A DNA stretch of 64,000 bases. Origin: Marinifilum_A sediminis. Lineage in GTDB: Bacteria; Bacteroidota; Bacteroidia; Bacteroidales; Marinifilaceae. The position numbers and the translations under genes were made by a program. The notes beneath the pieces are model-generated. The model had not been told where the DNA came from. It was given only the letters and a program-made list of their open reading frames with translations, and ran no database searches. Location: NCBI GenBank assembly GCA_947496465.1, contig CANMCX010000009.1, positions 78,129 to 142,128 on the forward strand, in the 5' to 3' direction. Each line of letters begins with the position of its first letter. Position 1 is the first letter of the stretch. This document shows, in pieces, positions 9,116 to 18,534 of the stretch.

Positions 9116-9904
9116 CTAAATATCAAATCCCGGTCGTACAAAATCTCTTGAGTTAGGAAATACTTCTTCAACCAATGATCTCATACCAGAAAGTAATAAT
9201 AACATTGGCAACATTCTGTCTTCCGATTCCGGAAATCGATTCAAATACAAGGTCCAGGCATCAATAGATTTATCAATGGATATTAATGCTACTTTTCCTG
9301 AAGCTATACTATCGTGTTTATAGAATTCATTTCCTGTTTCTTCGGTATTGGCACGACTTCTTAACGAACGAAATAATTTACTAGGAATAATGAACTGATA
9401 CCAACGTATAATTTCTGACACATTAAAAACCATTCGCTCATCCTCATTCATTTCCTCTTCTTCCTTAAAATCAAAAAGTTCTTTCAAGCTATTCGATCCG
9501 ACATATATCAATGTTTCGTAATCAGAAAACCATGCATCAACCAACTCTGAATATTTGTCTGCCTGTAGCATAATTTGACTCTTAAAAATCAACTCATCCT
9601 TTTCTTCCTCTTCTTCAGCATCAAAATCCAATGCCTTTTTGGGCAATTCCATACCCAAATCCTTAGCTGCTTGATTTAAAAGTTCCATACTCAATTCGAA
9701 CATCTCATCGAGATTTTCCATTGCAGATGAAGCTTCAGAGTCGGATTCTGTAGATTTAATATCAGGAACTCCTTCCTCCATCATTTTATAGTTAAGGCAA
9801 TTACCGGTAAAATCACAGCGTTCACACCAACCATCGCAATAGTTATAAATGCCAGGAATTAAATTCGGATTTTGAATAAGTGCAAAGAGTAAATCTTTAT
9901 TCAT
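9116..9904 (-). CDS. Conserved hypothetical protein with N-terminal Cys cluster
   Basis: A 262-residue cytoplasmic protein I cannot assign. Its N-terminus contains a compact cysteine set, YCDGWCERCDFTGNCLNY (C-x3-C-x2-C-x5-C, residues about 23-37), which suggests a zinc or Fe-S knuckle. It is followed by an acidic low-complexity region (EEEEEKDE near residue 98) and an alpha-helical C-terminal half. No signal peptide is visible. It is flanked by long non-coding spacers, so genomic context says little about its job. Confidence 0.7.
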   Translation of the reverse strand: MNKDLLFALIQNPNLIPGIYNYCDGWCERCDFTGNCLNYKMMEEGVPDIKSTESDSEASSAMENLDEMFELSMELLNQAAKDLGMELPKKALDFDAEEEEEKDELIFKSQIMLQADKYSELVDAWFSDYETLIYVGSNSLKELFDFKEEEEMNEDERMVFNVSEIIRWYQFIIPSKLFRSLRSRANTEETGNEFYKHDSIASGKVALISIDKSIDAWTLYLNRFPESEDRMLPMLLLLSGMRSLVEEVFPNSRDFVRPGFDI

Positions 9905-10142
9905 GTAGTAGTTTTGATCTTAAACAATAGTATTTAGGAAAATTTTAGTTTAAATGATATTTAGTTTTAATCAAAAAACGATTGACTTTTACTTCGTAAA
10001 AGTTTATGTTGTTGATAATAAATGATCTATTACATAAACCTTGCCCTCCTAATTATTTCGATGCTTATTCAGCAATAGTAAGCATTCTTGGTTATCAAAC
10101 ACATTGTACTAATTATTGTTCATTTAGTTTCATTAATTCGGC

Positions 10143-11435
10143 ATGTTTTTTAAAAATATTTTACCACATAAAAACTCTTCATCAAGCAATACTCTATTGT
10201 TCAGTATAATTATTGCAATTCTTGGTGGATTTTTAGTTGGTGGATTTTTACCAAATATTGCAATTAAATTTTCAATTTTTGGAGAGATATTCCTGAATAT
10301 ACTAATGATGTTGGTCGTTCCAATGGTAATATTATCAATGTTGGTTGGAATTTCTAAACTCGATGATTTAAGAAATCTTGGCAGCATAGGAAGCAAAACT
10401 CTCCTTTATTATATGCTAACAACTGGAATTTCGGTTTGTATTGGAATTCTTTTGGTTAATCTTATTCAGCCGGGAAGCCATATAAACATACCTCTCCCTG
10501 ATGATGGATTGAATGTAATATCAAAAAATATACAAATATCAGAAACCCTAAAAGAATTAATTGTTGGAAATCCTGAAAATGAACAACAAGGTATAGTTGC
10601 ATACAACCTATTTTTAGCCATGGCTAAAATGGACATTCTTCCATTAATAATGTTCTCTCTCTTTTTTGGAGCAGCTTTGGCATCATTAGGCAAAAAAGCT
10701 AAAAGAACCATTGAATTTATATCCGTTTTAAACGATGGAATAATGAAATTGGTAAATTGGGTAATGTATCTTGCTCCTATCGGAATTTTTGGATTAATAA
10801 CCGCCAGAATTGGCAAAGCAGGAGGTTATGAAGGCTTTTTACCCGAATTGCTTTCGCTTGGAAAATTTAGTCTTACTGTTTTATTAGGATTATCAATTCA
10901 TGCTCTAGTAATTTTGTGTATTGCTCTCAAGATATTTGGAAAACGAAATCCCATTAAATATGCCAAAGGTGTTGCAACTGCGCTAATGAATGCATTTTCT
11001 ACTGCCTCAAGTACCGCAACACTTCCACTTACATTGCAAGGTGTAAATCAACAAAATAGAATTTCCGAAAGAACCAGTAATTTTGTACTCCCTTTAGGTG
11101 CAACCATTAATATGGATGGTACTGCCCTATACGAAGCGGTTGCTGCCATATTTATTGCACAACTTTATGGATTGGATTTAAGTTTTGCACAACAGTCAGT
11201 AATATTCTTAACTGCCACATTAGCTGCAATAGGTGCTGCAGGAATTCCAGAAGCCGGACTAGTTACTATGGTTATAGTATTAAAAGCTGTTCACTTGCCA
11301 ATAGAAGGCATTGGTTTAATACTATCTATCGATTGGTTGTTGGATAGATTCAGAACCACAGTAAATGTTTGGGGCGATAGCGTAGGTGCTGCAATTATCG
11401 AAAATTACACCAAAAAGAAAGCCACTTCGGATTGA
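10143..11435 (+). CDS. Dicarboxylate/amino acid:cation symporter (DAACS family)
   Basis: A 430-residue secondary transporter of the glutamate/aspartate/C4-dicarboxylate symporter family. It shows about eight membrane helices, a serine-rich re-entrant loop (AFSTASSTATLPLTLQ, about 281-296) and the NMDGTALYE motif (about 319-327), which bind substrate and sodium or protons in this family. The DxxxDRFRTTxNVxGD segment near the C-terminus, also diagnostic, is present. The start at 10143 gives the normal length; an upstream frame beginning near 10006 has no support. It converges with dapA, whose terminator lies over this gene's last codons. Confidence 0.95.
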   Translation: MFFKNILPHKNSSSSNTLLFSIIIAILGGFLVGGFLPNIAIKFSIFGEIFLNILMMLVVPMVILSMLVGISKLDDLRNLGSIGSKTLLYYMLTTGISVCIGILLVNLIQPGSHINIPLPDDGLNVISKNIQISETLKELIVGNPENEQQGIVAYNLFLAMAKMDILPLIMFSLFFGAALASLGKKAKRTIEFISVLNDGIMKLVNWVMYLAPIGIFGLITARIGKAGGYEGFLPELLSLGKFSLTVLLGLSIHALVILCIALKIFGKRNPIKYAKGVATALMNAFSTASSTATLPLTLQGVNQQNRISERTSNFVLPLGATINMDGTALYEAVAAIFIAQLYGLDLSFAQQSVIFLTATLAAIGAAGIPEAGLVTMVIVLKAVHLPIEGIGLILSIDWLLDRFRTTVNVWGDSVGAAIIENYTKKKATSD

Positions 11436-11443
11436 AATGGCTT
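11419..11443 (-). terminator. Probable dapA terminator overlapping the symporter stop codon
   Basis: Stem AAGCCACTTC / GAAATGGCTT with one mismatch and a 5-nt loop, followed on the minus strand by TCTTTTT. It encloses the TGA of the convergent symporter gene, so the end of that coding sequence doubles as dapA's terminator. Confidence 0.5.
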
Positions 11444-11465
11444 GATAGTAATAATTGAATTCTAT

Positions 11466-12386
11466 TTATAGTTCTTCTATTTCAGACATGTATTCCGAAG
11501 TATGAACTAGTAACTTTTGCAATTCAACCAAAAGTTCTGTTTTATTCTCCTCTTCCATTCTACTCATTGGTGATCGAAATTCTTCCTTAACTTTTCCCAT
11601 AAGGCTTAAACCTGTTTTTACAGGAATAGGATTGGATTCGATAAAACACAATTGAATAATTTTCAGATATTTTAAATGTAGGTCTCTTGCAGCTATTAAA
11701 TCACCTTTTAAAGCAAAATTCATTAAATCATGAAATTCTTTTGGAAAGAGATTTGCAATCACAGAAATCACACCATCAGCACCTAAACATACAGCTGGAA
11801 AAGCCAAAGCATCATCTCCTGAGAAAACCATAAAATCTTTTGGTTTATCTCTTAAAATACAAGCCATTTGCTCTAAATTACCCGATGCTTCTTTTATTCC
11901 GGCGATATTATCAAATTTATTAGCCAACTCAATTACAACATCACAAGGGATATTGCAAGCCGTTCTGCCAGGAACATTATACATTATTACAGGTATGTCA
12001 ATCGATGTCGCAATCTGCGAAAAATAGTCAATCAATCCTTTTCTTGTAGGTTTATTGTAGTATGGAGCAACGACAAGAACTGCATCAGCACCTAAAGATT
12101 CTGCCAAAAGTGAATTTTCAATAGCTGTAGCCGTGCAGTTAGAACCAGTTCCAACAATTACAGGCACCTGTTTATTCACTTTTTTCACCACAAATTGAAT
12201 TACTTCAGCATACTCTTCTTTCGATAGAGTTGCTGCCTCACCTGTGGTGCCGCATACAACAATCCCGTTGGTTTCATTTTCTAAATGAAAATTAATTAAA
12301 CCGTCGAATGATGCGTAATCAATACTTCCATCTGCATTAAAAGGTGTTACCACAGCAACAATTGATCCCTGCCAGTTTTTTCTCAT
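11466..12386 (-). CDS. dapA: 4-hydroxy-tetrahydrodipicolinate synthase
   Basis: A 306-residue TIM-barrel aldolase that condenses pyruvate with aspartate semialdehyde in lysine and diaminopimelate synthesis. Diagnostic motifs are GTTGEAATL (pyruvate-binding Thr pair), MYNVPGRT with the catalytic Tyr, and IKEASGNL with the Schiff-base Lys (about residue 161). Length is slightly above the usual 290-300 because of a short C-terminal tail. It is divergent from an ACT-like protein gene, and the pair is consistent with lysine/aspartate-family metabolism. A TATATTTG box at 12549-12556 may be its promoter, though no clear -33 box is present. Confidence 0.96.
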   Translation of the reverse strand: MRKNWQGSIVAVVTPFNADGSIDYASFDGLINFHLENETNGIVVCGTTGEAATLSKEEYAEVIQFVVKKVNKQVPVIVGTGSNCTATAIENSLLAESLGADAVLVVAPYYNKPTRKGLIDYFSQIATSIDIPVIMYNVPGRTACNIPCDVVIELANKFDNIAGIKEASGNLEQMACILRDKPKDFMVFSGDDALAFPAVCLGADGVISVIANLFPKEFHDLMNFALKGDLIAARDLHLKYLKIIQLCFIESNPIPVKTGLSLMGKVKEEFRSPMSRMEEENKTELLVELQKLLVHTSEYMSEIEEL

Positions 12387-12663
12387 TTTACTTCTTTTAA
12401 TAATTCATAATATGAATTGAAATCTAAAATAACCCCAATAAACTCCTGATTTACATTACATCAATATACAAAACAAACAGAAGCTTATTGGTATTATTCC
12501 TTGATTAAAAATCCTACTTGGTTAATGTAGGGTTGTGGTTTACGGCTGCAAATATAGAATGGGAAGGGATATCAATAAAATTTTTAGAAAATTTATTCAA
12601 AAATTCTACATTCTGTTAGTTTTTCAACATATTTGTAGAGAAATTCAACAAACATTAAGAATA

Positions 12664-13323
12664 ATGATAACAATTCCACAAGTTGTAGAAAAAATTGTAA
12701 GTGCTCAACCCTTTTTAGCAGAAGCTTTGGTTGAAGGTTTGATCAACGTTTCGTCATTGGCCCGCAAAATACAGAATCAAGTTGAACAAAGTGTAAAAAA
12801 ACCTGTGAAAATTGGTGCAATTATAATGGCTCTAAATAGATTGGCTCCTAATCTTGAGGTAAAAATTAATCCTGGATTAAAAGAAGTAATCACAAATGTA
12901 GGTGACATAATTGTGAGATCTCATCTTGTTGATTTCACTTATAAAAACTCAAATACACTGATTGAAAAACACACAGAATTATTAAAATCTATTGGTCCAA
13001 ACCAAGAGTTTTTTTACACAATGGTACAAGGTGTTTTTGAATCGAATCTGGTTGTTTCAAGTTCCTTACAGGAAAAGGTTGAAGAAGCTTTTTCGGGCGA
13101 ATACCTGGTGTCTAGAAGTCAACAGCTATCGTCGGTAACCTTAAAGTTACCTGCTGCCAATAGCCAACAACTTGGTTTTTATTATTTTATTCTGAAAAAT
13201 ATTGCCTGGGCTGGCATAAACATACAAGAAGTAGTTTCTACAACAAACGAATTTACTTTAGTTGTTAACGATGCCGATATAGATAAGACATTTTCTGTTC
13301 TAAAAAATATGGGGAATCATTAG
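12664..13323 (+). CDS. ACT-domain-like protein (aspartate-kinase-like annotation)
   Basis: A 219-residue protein. I start it at the ATG at 12664 (MITIPQVVEKIV) because the 43 residues encoded upstream look like untranslated sequence. The N-terminal third is a helical, winged-helix-like region (LVEGLINVSSLARKIQ) and the C-terminal 70 residues resemble an ACT fold (SVTLKLPAA...WAGINIQEVVSTTNEFTLVV). Homologues in this phylum are often labelled aspartate kinase, but no kinase motifs are present. It lies divergent to dapA, which makes a regulatory role in the aspartate family plausible but unproven. The stop codon sits inside the terminator hairpin. Confidence 0.75.
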   Translation: MITIPQVVEKIVSAQPFLAEALVEGLINVSSLARKIQNQVEQSVKKPVKIGAIIMALNRLAPNLEVKINPGLKEVITNVGDIIVRSHLVDFTYKNSNTLIEKHTELLKSIGPNQEFFYTMVQGVFESNLVVSSSLQEKVEEAFSGEYLVSRSQQLSSVTLKLPAANSQQLGFYYFILKNIAWAGINIQEVVSTTNEFTLVVNDADIDKTFSVLKNMGNH

Positions 13324-13333
13324 TAGATTCCCC
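13311..13333 (+). terminator. Terminator enclosing the stop codon of the ACT-like gene
   Basis: Perfect stem GGGGAATC / GATTCCCC followed by TTTT. The TAG stop (13321-13323) lies in the 7-nt loop, so the last codons form the left arm. Confidence 0.8.
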
Positions 13334-13340
13334 TTTTATC

Positions 13341-13826
13341 TTATTTGCCAAAGCAACACTTCTTGAACTTTTTACCACTTCCACAAAAACAAGGCTCATT
13401 TCTGCCTGGTAAACTTTCTTTCGTTATTGTATTAGGAAACTCTCCCGAAACATAAACCCAACTTCCATTTTCCTTTATAAAATATGATTTTTCATGAATA
13501 AATTCACTTAAACGATTCTCAAAGAAATGAGCTTTAAATTCAACAATACCTTCAGTATCGGCTTTAGTACCCAACTTGGTTTTCAAAACCTCCAACCTAA
13601 TCCATTTTACCGATTTAGCCCAATTGAGAATTCCTTCTCTATCTTCTGTTGGTCTTGTTTCCGAAGCATAGGTTTTTAGAATATAATCAATATCCGCTAG
13701 AACAAAGGCCGAATATCTGCTTCGCATTAGTTCTTCTGCCGTTTTAGCTTCTCGAGTACCATTATGAATTGCCCCACAGCACTCCTCGTACGTTAAACTA
13801 TTACCACAATAACAAAATTCATCCAT
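13341..13826 (-). CDS. YchJ-family SEC-C metal-binding protein
   Basis: A 161-residue UPF0225/YchJ-type protein. Two SEC-C motifs bracket the sequence: CYCGNSLTYEECCG at residues about 5-18 and GRNEPCFCGSGKKFKKCC at the C-terminus. Both carry the C-x-C-x8-C-C arrangement used for zinc binding in SecA tails. Between them is the NTF2-like YchJ middle domain beginning EELMRSRYSAF. The function of YchJ is not established. It is the last gene of an MFS/helical-repeat/YchJ operon, with only 6 bp to the preceding gene. Confidence 0.9.
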   Translation of the reverse strand: MDEFCYCGNSLTYEECCGAIHNGTREAKTAEELMRSRYSAFVLADIDYILKTYASETRPTEDREGILNWAKSVKWIRLEVLKTKLGTKADTEGIVEFKAHFFENRLSEFIHEKSYFIKENGSWVYVSGEFPNTITKESLPGRNEPCFCGSGKKFKKCCFGK

Positions 13827-13832
13827 AGTTAT

Positions 13833-14684
13833 TTAATTTTCAAATTTCGCAAAAAACTGATCCAGTTTATCGAAATCCTGCTCTCCAATTAAGCCTAAAA
13901 AATTGGCAAAATTAGGTGTAATACTTTCTAAAGATTCTTTGATCTTAAACATAGCATTAAATTCAGTAATGAACTCTGCGCGCATATCAAAAGAACTTAC
14001 CAAAGTCTCGTAGAAAACTCTAAACAAACCAGCATCACTATACAAAACCTGATCATCGATAGAAATCACCTTAAGTAAATTCATTAAAAGTTTTTTATCT
14101 TTTAATTCGACAGCTACAGCCAACCCTTTGGTAAAGTTGGCAAATAACATCTGTAGGGACTCCTTATCGTTGTATTCAGGAATTGGAACTGGAGTAAACT
14201 TGCAGTTCTCATACACATTAATTGCATTCTCTTTATCTCCAGCTGTTAGATACATAAAAGCACGAACATTTATCAAACTCAATTGATAAAATTCCTGATA
14301 TTTATCCTCTGGTAAATCAAGTAAAGCCTTATCTATAACCTCACCACCTTTAGCCATAGCTTCCTTAATCTTTTCCTCTCCTCTTTTAAAAGAATACTCG
14401 GCCATATATTGCAAAGCCCAATTCAATCCATACACCCATTTTCCAAGCTTAGAACATGATGAATATCCCTTTGCATATTCGTCACCTGCCTCGTTAAGTT
14501 CTCCAAATAAAGAGAATGCTCCGGCACGTAACTGTAAAATCTCTAAATAAAATTGAGCCTCCTCTTTTAGCTCCTCTACTCTATTGTCATTAAGAAATTG
14601 ACGAATTATTTTTGGATCTTTTCCTTGAATTCCTTTGTTGTACAACTCAATTAAAGATTGGTATGTTTCCTTACTTGTCTGCAT
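13833..14684 (-). CDS. Hypothetical helical-repeat (TPR-like) protein
   Basis: A 283-residue soluble, strongly alpha-helical protein with no signal peptide. Several segments of about 34 residues (for example EAQFYLEILQLRAGAFSLFG and YQLSLINVRAFMYLTAGDKE) resemble tetratricopeptide repeats. I cannot assign a named family. It starts 1 bp after the stop of the MFS transporter gene and is followed after 6 bp by the YchJ gene, so it is translationally linked to both. That suggests an accessory or scaffolding role in an unknown process. Confidence 0.75.
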   Translation of the reverse strand: MQTSKETYQSLIELYNKGIQGKDPKIIRQFLNDNRVEELKEEAQFYLEILQLRAGAFSLFGELNEAGDEYAKGYSSCSKLGKWVYGLNWALQYMAEYSFKRGEEKIKEAMAKGGEVIDKALLDLPEDKYQEFYQLSLINVRAFMYLTAGDKENAINVYENCKFTPVPIPEYNDKESLQMLFANFTKGLAVAVELKDKKLLMNLLKVISIDDQVLYSDAGLFRVFYETLVSSFDMRAEFITEFNAMFKIKESLESITPNFANFLGLIGEQDFDKLDQFFAKFEN

Positions 14685-14685
14685 A

Positions 14686-15834
14686 TTATATTGATTTATT
14701 TATTCTAATTAATTGAACAAATCCCAATGATACCACACTTAAAAATGCTCCAGCTAAAAATGGTATCTGAGGGTTTATCATCCATAAAATTCCGCCAATA
14801 ACGGGAATTACCACTGCCGAAATATGATTAATTCCAAATCCTACAGCCATGGAAGGGGCAATATCTTTTTTATCTCCTGTTTTTTGAAAATAGGTATTAA
14901 TTCCCATTGAAAATCCGAAAAAGATATGGTCTATAATGTATAAGGCAGCTATCACAATTCCATTATCGATAAAAGCATATCCCAAGAACACAAAAATCAG
15001 AAAAGAATACTCGGCTGATAGCATTTTCCGTTCACCAAATTTATTAATTCCTTTCGCAATATAAGGGGATATGAAATAGGTAATTATATTATTTACAACG
15101 AATAATACTGCAATATTACTTACAGTGTAATTGTATTTTTCTACCAACATAAACACTGCAAAAACTACAAATATTTGTCTTCTCGCACCACTTAAAAAGT
15201 TAAGTACATAAAACAACCAATATCTTTTTCGAAGCACCATTCCTTTATTCTGTGGAACGATATTTTTATCAACAGGATCCCAAAATAAAGCCCACACACC
15301 AAGAGCAAAAACAGCAACTCCAATTAGTATAAAGCTGGCTTGTAGCGATATGATTTGAGAAATACCGAAAATAAAGGCTCCCATACTAATGTTTGCAACT
15401 GCTGTCCAGCTTTTCTGTTTTGCAAAAACAAAAGGTGATTGTTCAATCGAAAAATATTGTAGCGTAAGTGATTTATTAGTTGTTTCGAAGTAATGAAAAC
15501 CAACCGACATAATAAGAGTGGTAAATACCAAGCCCAAAAAACTTGGAAAAAATCCAGTAAGAGCAACTCCCAATCCAACAAACAATACAGAAATCGCAGA
15601 TAATCGATGCTCTTTAATAATCAATAATAAATAGATAACCAGAAAAACTAAAAAACCGGGTATCTCACGTACTGACTGTATTACACCTACCTGAAAGCCA
15701 TTAATACCAACCTGATCAACTGCAAAGTTGTTAAATAAAGTTCTCCATCCCTGATGTCCTGCCGTAGCTGCAATTACCAATAACATTAAGTACTGGTACA
15801 TTATATTTTTTCTCAGCTCTCTAGTCATTCTCAA
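14686..15834 (-). CDS. MFS transporter
   Basis: A 382-residue inner membrane protein with about eleven to twelve hydrophobic helices and the overall pattern of a major facilitator superfamily permease. The central loop (PVDKNIVPQNKGMVLRKRYW) separates two six-helix halves. The conserved inter-helix motif is weak, so no substrate subgroup can be named. The start could be Met1 or Met3 (MRMTREL). It is the first gene of a three-gene operon with a helical-repeat protein and a YchJ protein. Confidence 0.88.
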   Translation of the reverse strand: MRMTRELRKNIMYQYLMLLVIAATAGHQGWRTLFNNFAVDQVGINGFQVGVIQSVREIPGFLVFLVIYLLLIIKEHRLSAISVLFVGLGVALTGFFPSFLGLVFTTLIMSVGFHYFETTNKSLTLQYFSIEQSPFVFAKQKSWTAVANISMGAFIFGISQIISLQASFILIGVAVFALGVWALFWDPVDKNIVPQNKGMVLRKRYWLFYVLNFLSGARRQIFVVFAVFMLVEKYNYTVSNIAVLFVVNNIITYFISPYIAKGINKFGERKMLSAEYSFLIFVFLGYAFIDNGIVIAALYIIDHIFFGFSMGINTYFQKTGDKKDIAPSMAVGFGINHISAVVIPVIGGILWMINPQIPFLAGAFLSVVSLGFVQLIRINKSI

Positions 15835-15979
15835 AATCTATTTTCATTAAGCCGCGAAGGTACAAAAATGTACGCAGAGAATAGTTTCTTTAGACGATGA
15901 AAAGATAATTTCACAGAAGGCTTTTGTCTTGATCATTAATTTCTCAATTTTGTACTCAAATCAATAAAAAACGAAAAGC

Positions 15980-16495
15980 ATGGATTTTAAAACATTGATA
16001 TCAAATCGTTATTCTGTACGATCCTATTTACAAAAAGAAGTTGAGGAAGAAAAACTAATTAAAATTCTTGAAGCTGGACAAATTGCTCCTTCTGCAGTAA
16101 ATTTTCAGCCCTGGCATTTCATTGTAGTAAGTGAACCTGAGAATCGTGAAAAATTTTCTGAAATTTATCACCGTAATTGGTTTAAAGAAGCGCCTGTGTA
16201 TATAATTGTTTGCGGTGATCACAAACAAGCTTGGAAAAGAAAAGAAGATGGGAAAGATCACACTGATGTTGACGCAGCCATTGCTATTGATCACATGACA
16301 TTGCAAGCAGTTGAATTAGGTCTTGGTACTTGTTGGATTTGCAATTTTTTTGTAGATAAATGTAAAGAATTTTTCAATTTACCAAAACATATTGAACCAA
16401 TTGCAATTCTTTCATTAGGATATCCAAATAATGATAAGATACCTGCAAAAAAAAGAAAATCACTGGAAGAAATTGTTCATTGGGAAAAGTTTTAA
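15980..16495 (+). CDS. Nitroreductase family protein
   Basis: A 171-residue FMN-dependent oxidoreductase of the nitroreductase superfamily. The N-terminal RYSVRSYLQKEV motif and the following APSAVNFQPWHFIVV segment form the FMN phosphate and isoalloxazine site, and the GLGTCWICNF motif is also typical. The short length fits the small nitroreductase subgroup. The natural substrate is unknown; members reduce quinones, nitroaromatics or flavins. The stop is 3 bp from the start of the CobW-family gene, indicating one operon ending in a strong terminator. Confidence 0.9.
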   Translation: MDFKTLISNRYSVRSYLQKEVEEEKLIKILEAGQIAPSAVNFQPWHFIVVSEPENREKFSEIYHRNWFKEAPVYIIVCGDHKQAWKRKEDGKDHTDVDAAIAIDHMTLQAVELGLGTCWICNFFVDKCKEFFNLPKHIEPIAILSLGYPNNDKIPAKKRKSLEEIVHWEKF

Positions 16496-16498
16496 TTT

Positions 16499-17461
16499 AT
16501 GAGTAAAATTCCAGTAACTGTAATAACAGGCTTTTTAGGAGCAGGTAAAACCAGCTTACTCAACCATTTAATTGATATTTATCCTGAAAAGAAATTTGCC
16601 ATTATCGAAAATGAATTTGGCGAAGAGAATATTGATTCCCAATTGGTTGAAAACATCCAAAACGAAGATATTTTTGAATTAAGTAATGGTTGTATCTGTT
16701 GCAATTTAAATCAGGAGTTGTTCCTTGTTTTACAAAAATTGATTGATTCTAATCATTCATTCAATCATTTGTTAATTGAAACAACAGGAATTGCTGATCC
16801 TGGAAGTATTTTGGCTTCATTCATTAGCGATCCGATTGTTAAAAAAGAATTTGAGCTCGATAGTGTAATTTGTCTGGTTGATGCCTCCGTTTCGAAAGTA
16901 GATCCAGAAAAGGATGATATCTTAAACAAGCAAATTGCCGTTGCTGATCTACTTTTAGTCAACAAAACCGATTTGGTAGATAAAAAGCACTTACTTGAGT
17001 TGAGAAATTCTATTCAAATGAAAAATAATTTTGCCCAAATTTTAAATTGTGTTCACTCCAAACCAGAATCAAAAAAAATATTGGATAGATACGCCTACAA
17101 TCCTTCCAATATATTCCAGCATATTCTAGGAATTGAAAAAAGAGAATCATCGACTACTAACTCTCATGGAATTCAGAGTATGCTTTACACTTCAGTAAAG
17201 CCTTTGAATCAATTTAAAATTGGCATGTGGCTCGATGCATTCCTCCAATTCAATCAAGATACTATTTACAGGGTGAAAGGTATATTGAATATTTCGGATG
17301 TTGATAATCGAATAGTACTACAATCGGTGCACACGCAGATACAAGCAACAGTTGGAAAAGCTTGGCAAAAGGAAGAAATACGAGAAAGTAAAATTGTTAT
17401 TATTGGAAAGGATTTAAATCAAGATGCAATTCGAAAGAATCTGAAAGAACTTAGTGAATAA
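16499..17461 (+). CDS. CobW/COG0523-family GTP-binding metallochaperone
   Basis: A 320-residue G3E-family GTPase. The P-loop GFLGAGKTS is at residues 11-19, the metal-binding GCICC motif at 64-68, an ETTGIADP switch region near residue 93, and the guanine-specificity NKTD near residue 155. The CobW C-terminal domain follows. The family delivers metals such as Zn2+, Co2+ or Fe to client enzymes or responds to metal limitation. It is co-transcribed with a nitroreductase, which may or may not be a client. Metal specificity cannot be read directly, and no Zur box was identified upstream. Confidence 0.93.
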   Translation: MSKIPVTVITGFLGAGKTSLLNHLIDIYPEKKFAIIENEFGEENIDSQLVENIQNEDIFELSNGCICCNLNQELFLVLQKLIDSNHSFNHLLIETTGIADPGSILASFISDPIVKKEFELDSVICLVDASVSKVDPEKDDILNKQIAVADLLLVNKTDLVDKKHLLELRNSIQMKNNFAQILNCVHSKPESKKILDRYAYNPSNIFQHILGIEKRESSTTNSHGIQSMLYTSVKPLNQFKIGMWLDAFLQFNQDTIYRVKGILNISDVDNRIVLQSVHTQIQATVGKAWQKEEIRESKIVIIGKDLNQDAIRKNLKELSE

Positions 17462-17462
17462 A

Positions 17463-17488
17463 AAAACGAGAGCCGCGGCTCTCGTTTT
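17463..17488. terminator. Bidirectional terminator between cobW-like and fnr-like genes
   Basis: A perfect 26-bp palindrome centred at 17475/17476, with A-run and T-run at the ends. It lies between two convergent genes and serves both. Confidence 0.9.
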
Positions 17489-17497
17489 CTTTATATA

Positions 17498-18202
17498 TCA
17501 TCCGGTTTCACTAATTCGTTCCAATTGATCAAAATCTATAACACTAAGCTTTCGTCCATCTAGTTTTATAATGCCCTCGTTATGGAACTCTTTTAATATT
17601 CGAATGGCACTATCTTTCGACATCCCAGTAAGATCTGCTACATCCTGTCTTGAAAGGTGTAAATTAAACTCGGCACTCTCGTAAATTTTACTTGTAAGAT
17701 AGATTAATCCATCTGCTATTCTTCCATGCATTTGTTTTTGTGAAAGACTAACCATTTTTTCAAACGAATAAATGCCTTTTTGAGTACAATTTCTAATAAA
17801 CTCTTCTGCAAACAATGAATTTGATTTGATCAAACTTTTAAATGACTCAATATCAATAAAGCATGCTGTACAATCATCCAATGCCGCAATAGAATAGTGG
17901 TGTCTATTATCAAAATACAATGATGCTTGACCAACAATCTCCCAGGGTTTTACAATTCTAATTATTAATTGCTTATCTTGAACGCCTTCAACATACAATT
18001 TTGCCAATCCTGTCGTTAATATTAGCAAATGAGTAGCTGAGGTACCTTGTTTAAAAATTGTTTCGCCAGCTTTAAATTTAACTTCAAATCGGCTTTTATT
18101 TAATTCAATTAACTCATCATGTGAAAGCAAACTCAATTGGGGGATTCTCATATTGCAATCAACACAGTTTTTGCAATTATCAGATTTAGAAAATTTAGCC
18201 AT
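17498..18202 (-). CDS. Crp/Fnr-family regulator, probably FNR-like
   Basis: A 234-residue transcription factor with a cyclic-nucleotide-binding-like beta roll (about 25-145) and a C-terminal winged helix containing LSRQDVADLTGMSKDSAIRI. Three cysteines cluster at the N-terminus (C10, C13, C16) and two more lie at C111 and C114, near where Escherichia coli FNR has its fourth ligand. This arrangement suggests an oxygen-sensing Fe-S cluster, although spacing differs from classic FNR. The gene is divergent from the cytochrome cluster starting at 18535, so control of that cluster by oxygen or nitric oxide is a reasonable inference. Confidence 0.9.
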   Translation of the reverse strand: MAKFSKSDNCKNCVDCNMRIPQLSLLSHDELIELNKSRFEVKFKAGETIFKQGTSATHLLILTTGLAKLYVEGVQDKQLIIRIVKPWEIVGQASLYFDNRHHYSIAALDDCTACFIDIESFKSLIKSNSLFAEEFIRNCTQKGIYSFEKMVSLSQKQMHGRIADGLIYLTSKIYESAEFNLHLSRQDVADLTGMSKDSAIRILKEFHNEGIIKLDGRKLSVIDFDQLERISETG

Positions 18203-18534
18203 AGTATTAGGTTAGAAATAGGGGTTTCAAAAATGGGTATTTAAAGCTATTTTAAAAAAAATTAAAATCAAATCATTTTTCACCCAAAATACTAGTGAAT
18301 CATATGCTTCGTAATTAATATTTTCTATCAAACAACTATTAAATATAGAAAAAAGAGTGAGATAAGCCTAGTGAAACACTGATAAATGTCGATTTGAAAG
18401 AGACAAATTCCTTTTTTTCATAAAATAAATCTCGCCACGCCATAATCGCTGCTATAATTCCAAATTTTTACCTTTAGAATGAGGTGAAAAACCTTAAAGA
18501 ACCTAATCAGTACTTAATCTAAAATCTAAATACT
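18203..18534. promoter_or_regulatory. Divergent control region of the fnr-like and cytochrome genes
   Basis: A 332-bp AT-rich spacer without genes. The best -7 candidate for the cytochrome side is TACCTTTA (18470-18477), one mismatch from TAnnTTTG. I found no convincing TTGAT-N4-ATCAA FNR palindrome. The location alone makes it the likely regulatory region. Confidence 0.4.

Noticed and set aside
12535..12663. 43-residue N-terminal extension of the ACT-like protein
   Set aside because: The residues look like translated spacer and an ATG at 12664 gives a compact, sensible N-terminus.
18203..18534. FNR box upstream of the cytochrome cluster
   Set aside because: No convincing TTGAT-N4-ATCAA palindrome was found; partial TGA..TCA matches are expected by chance in AT-rich DNA.
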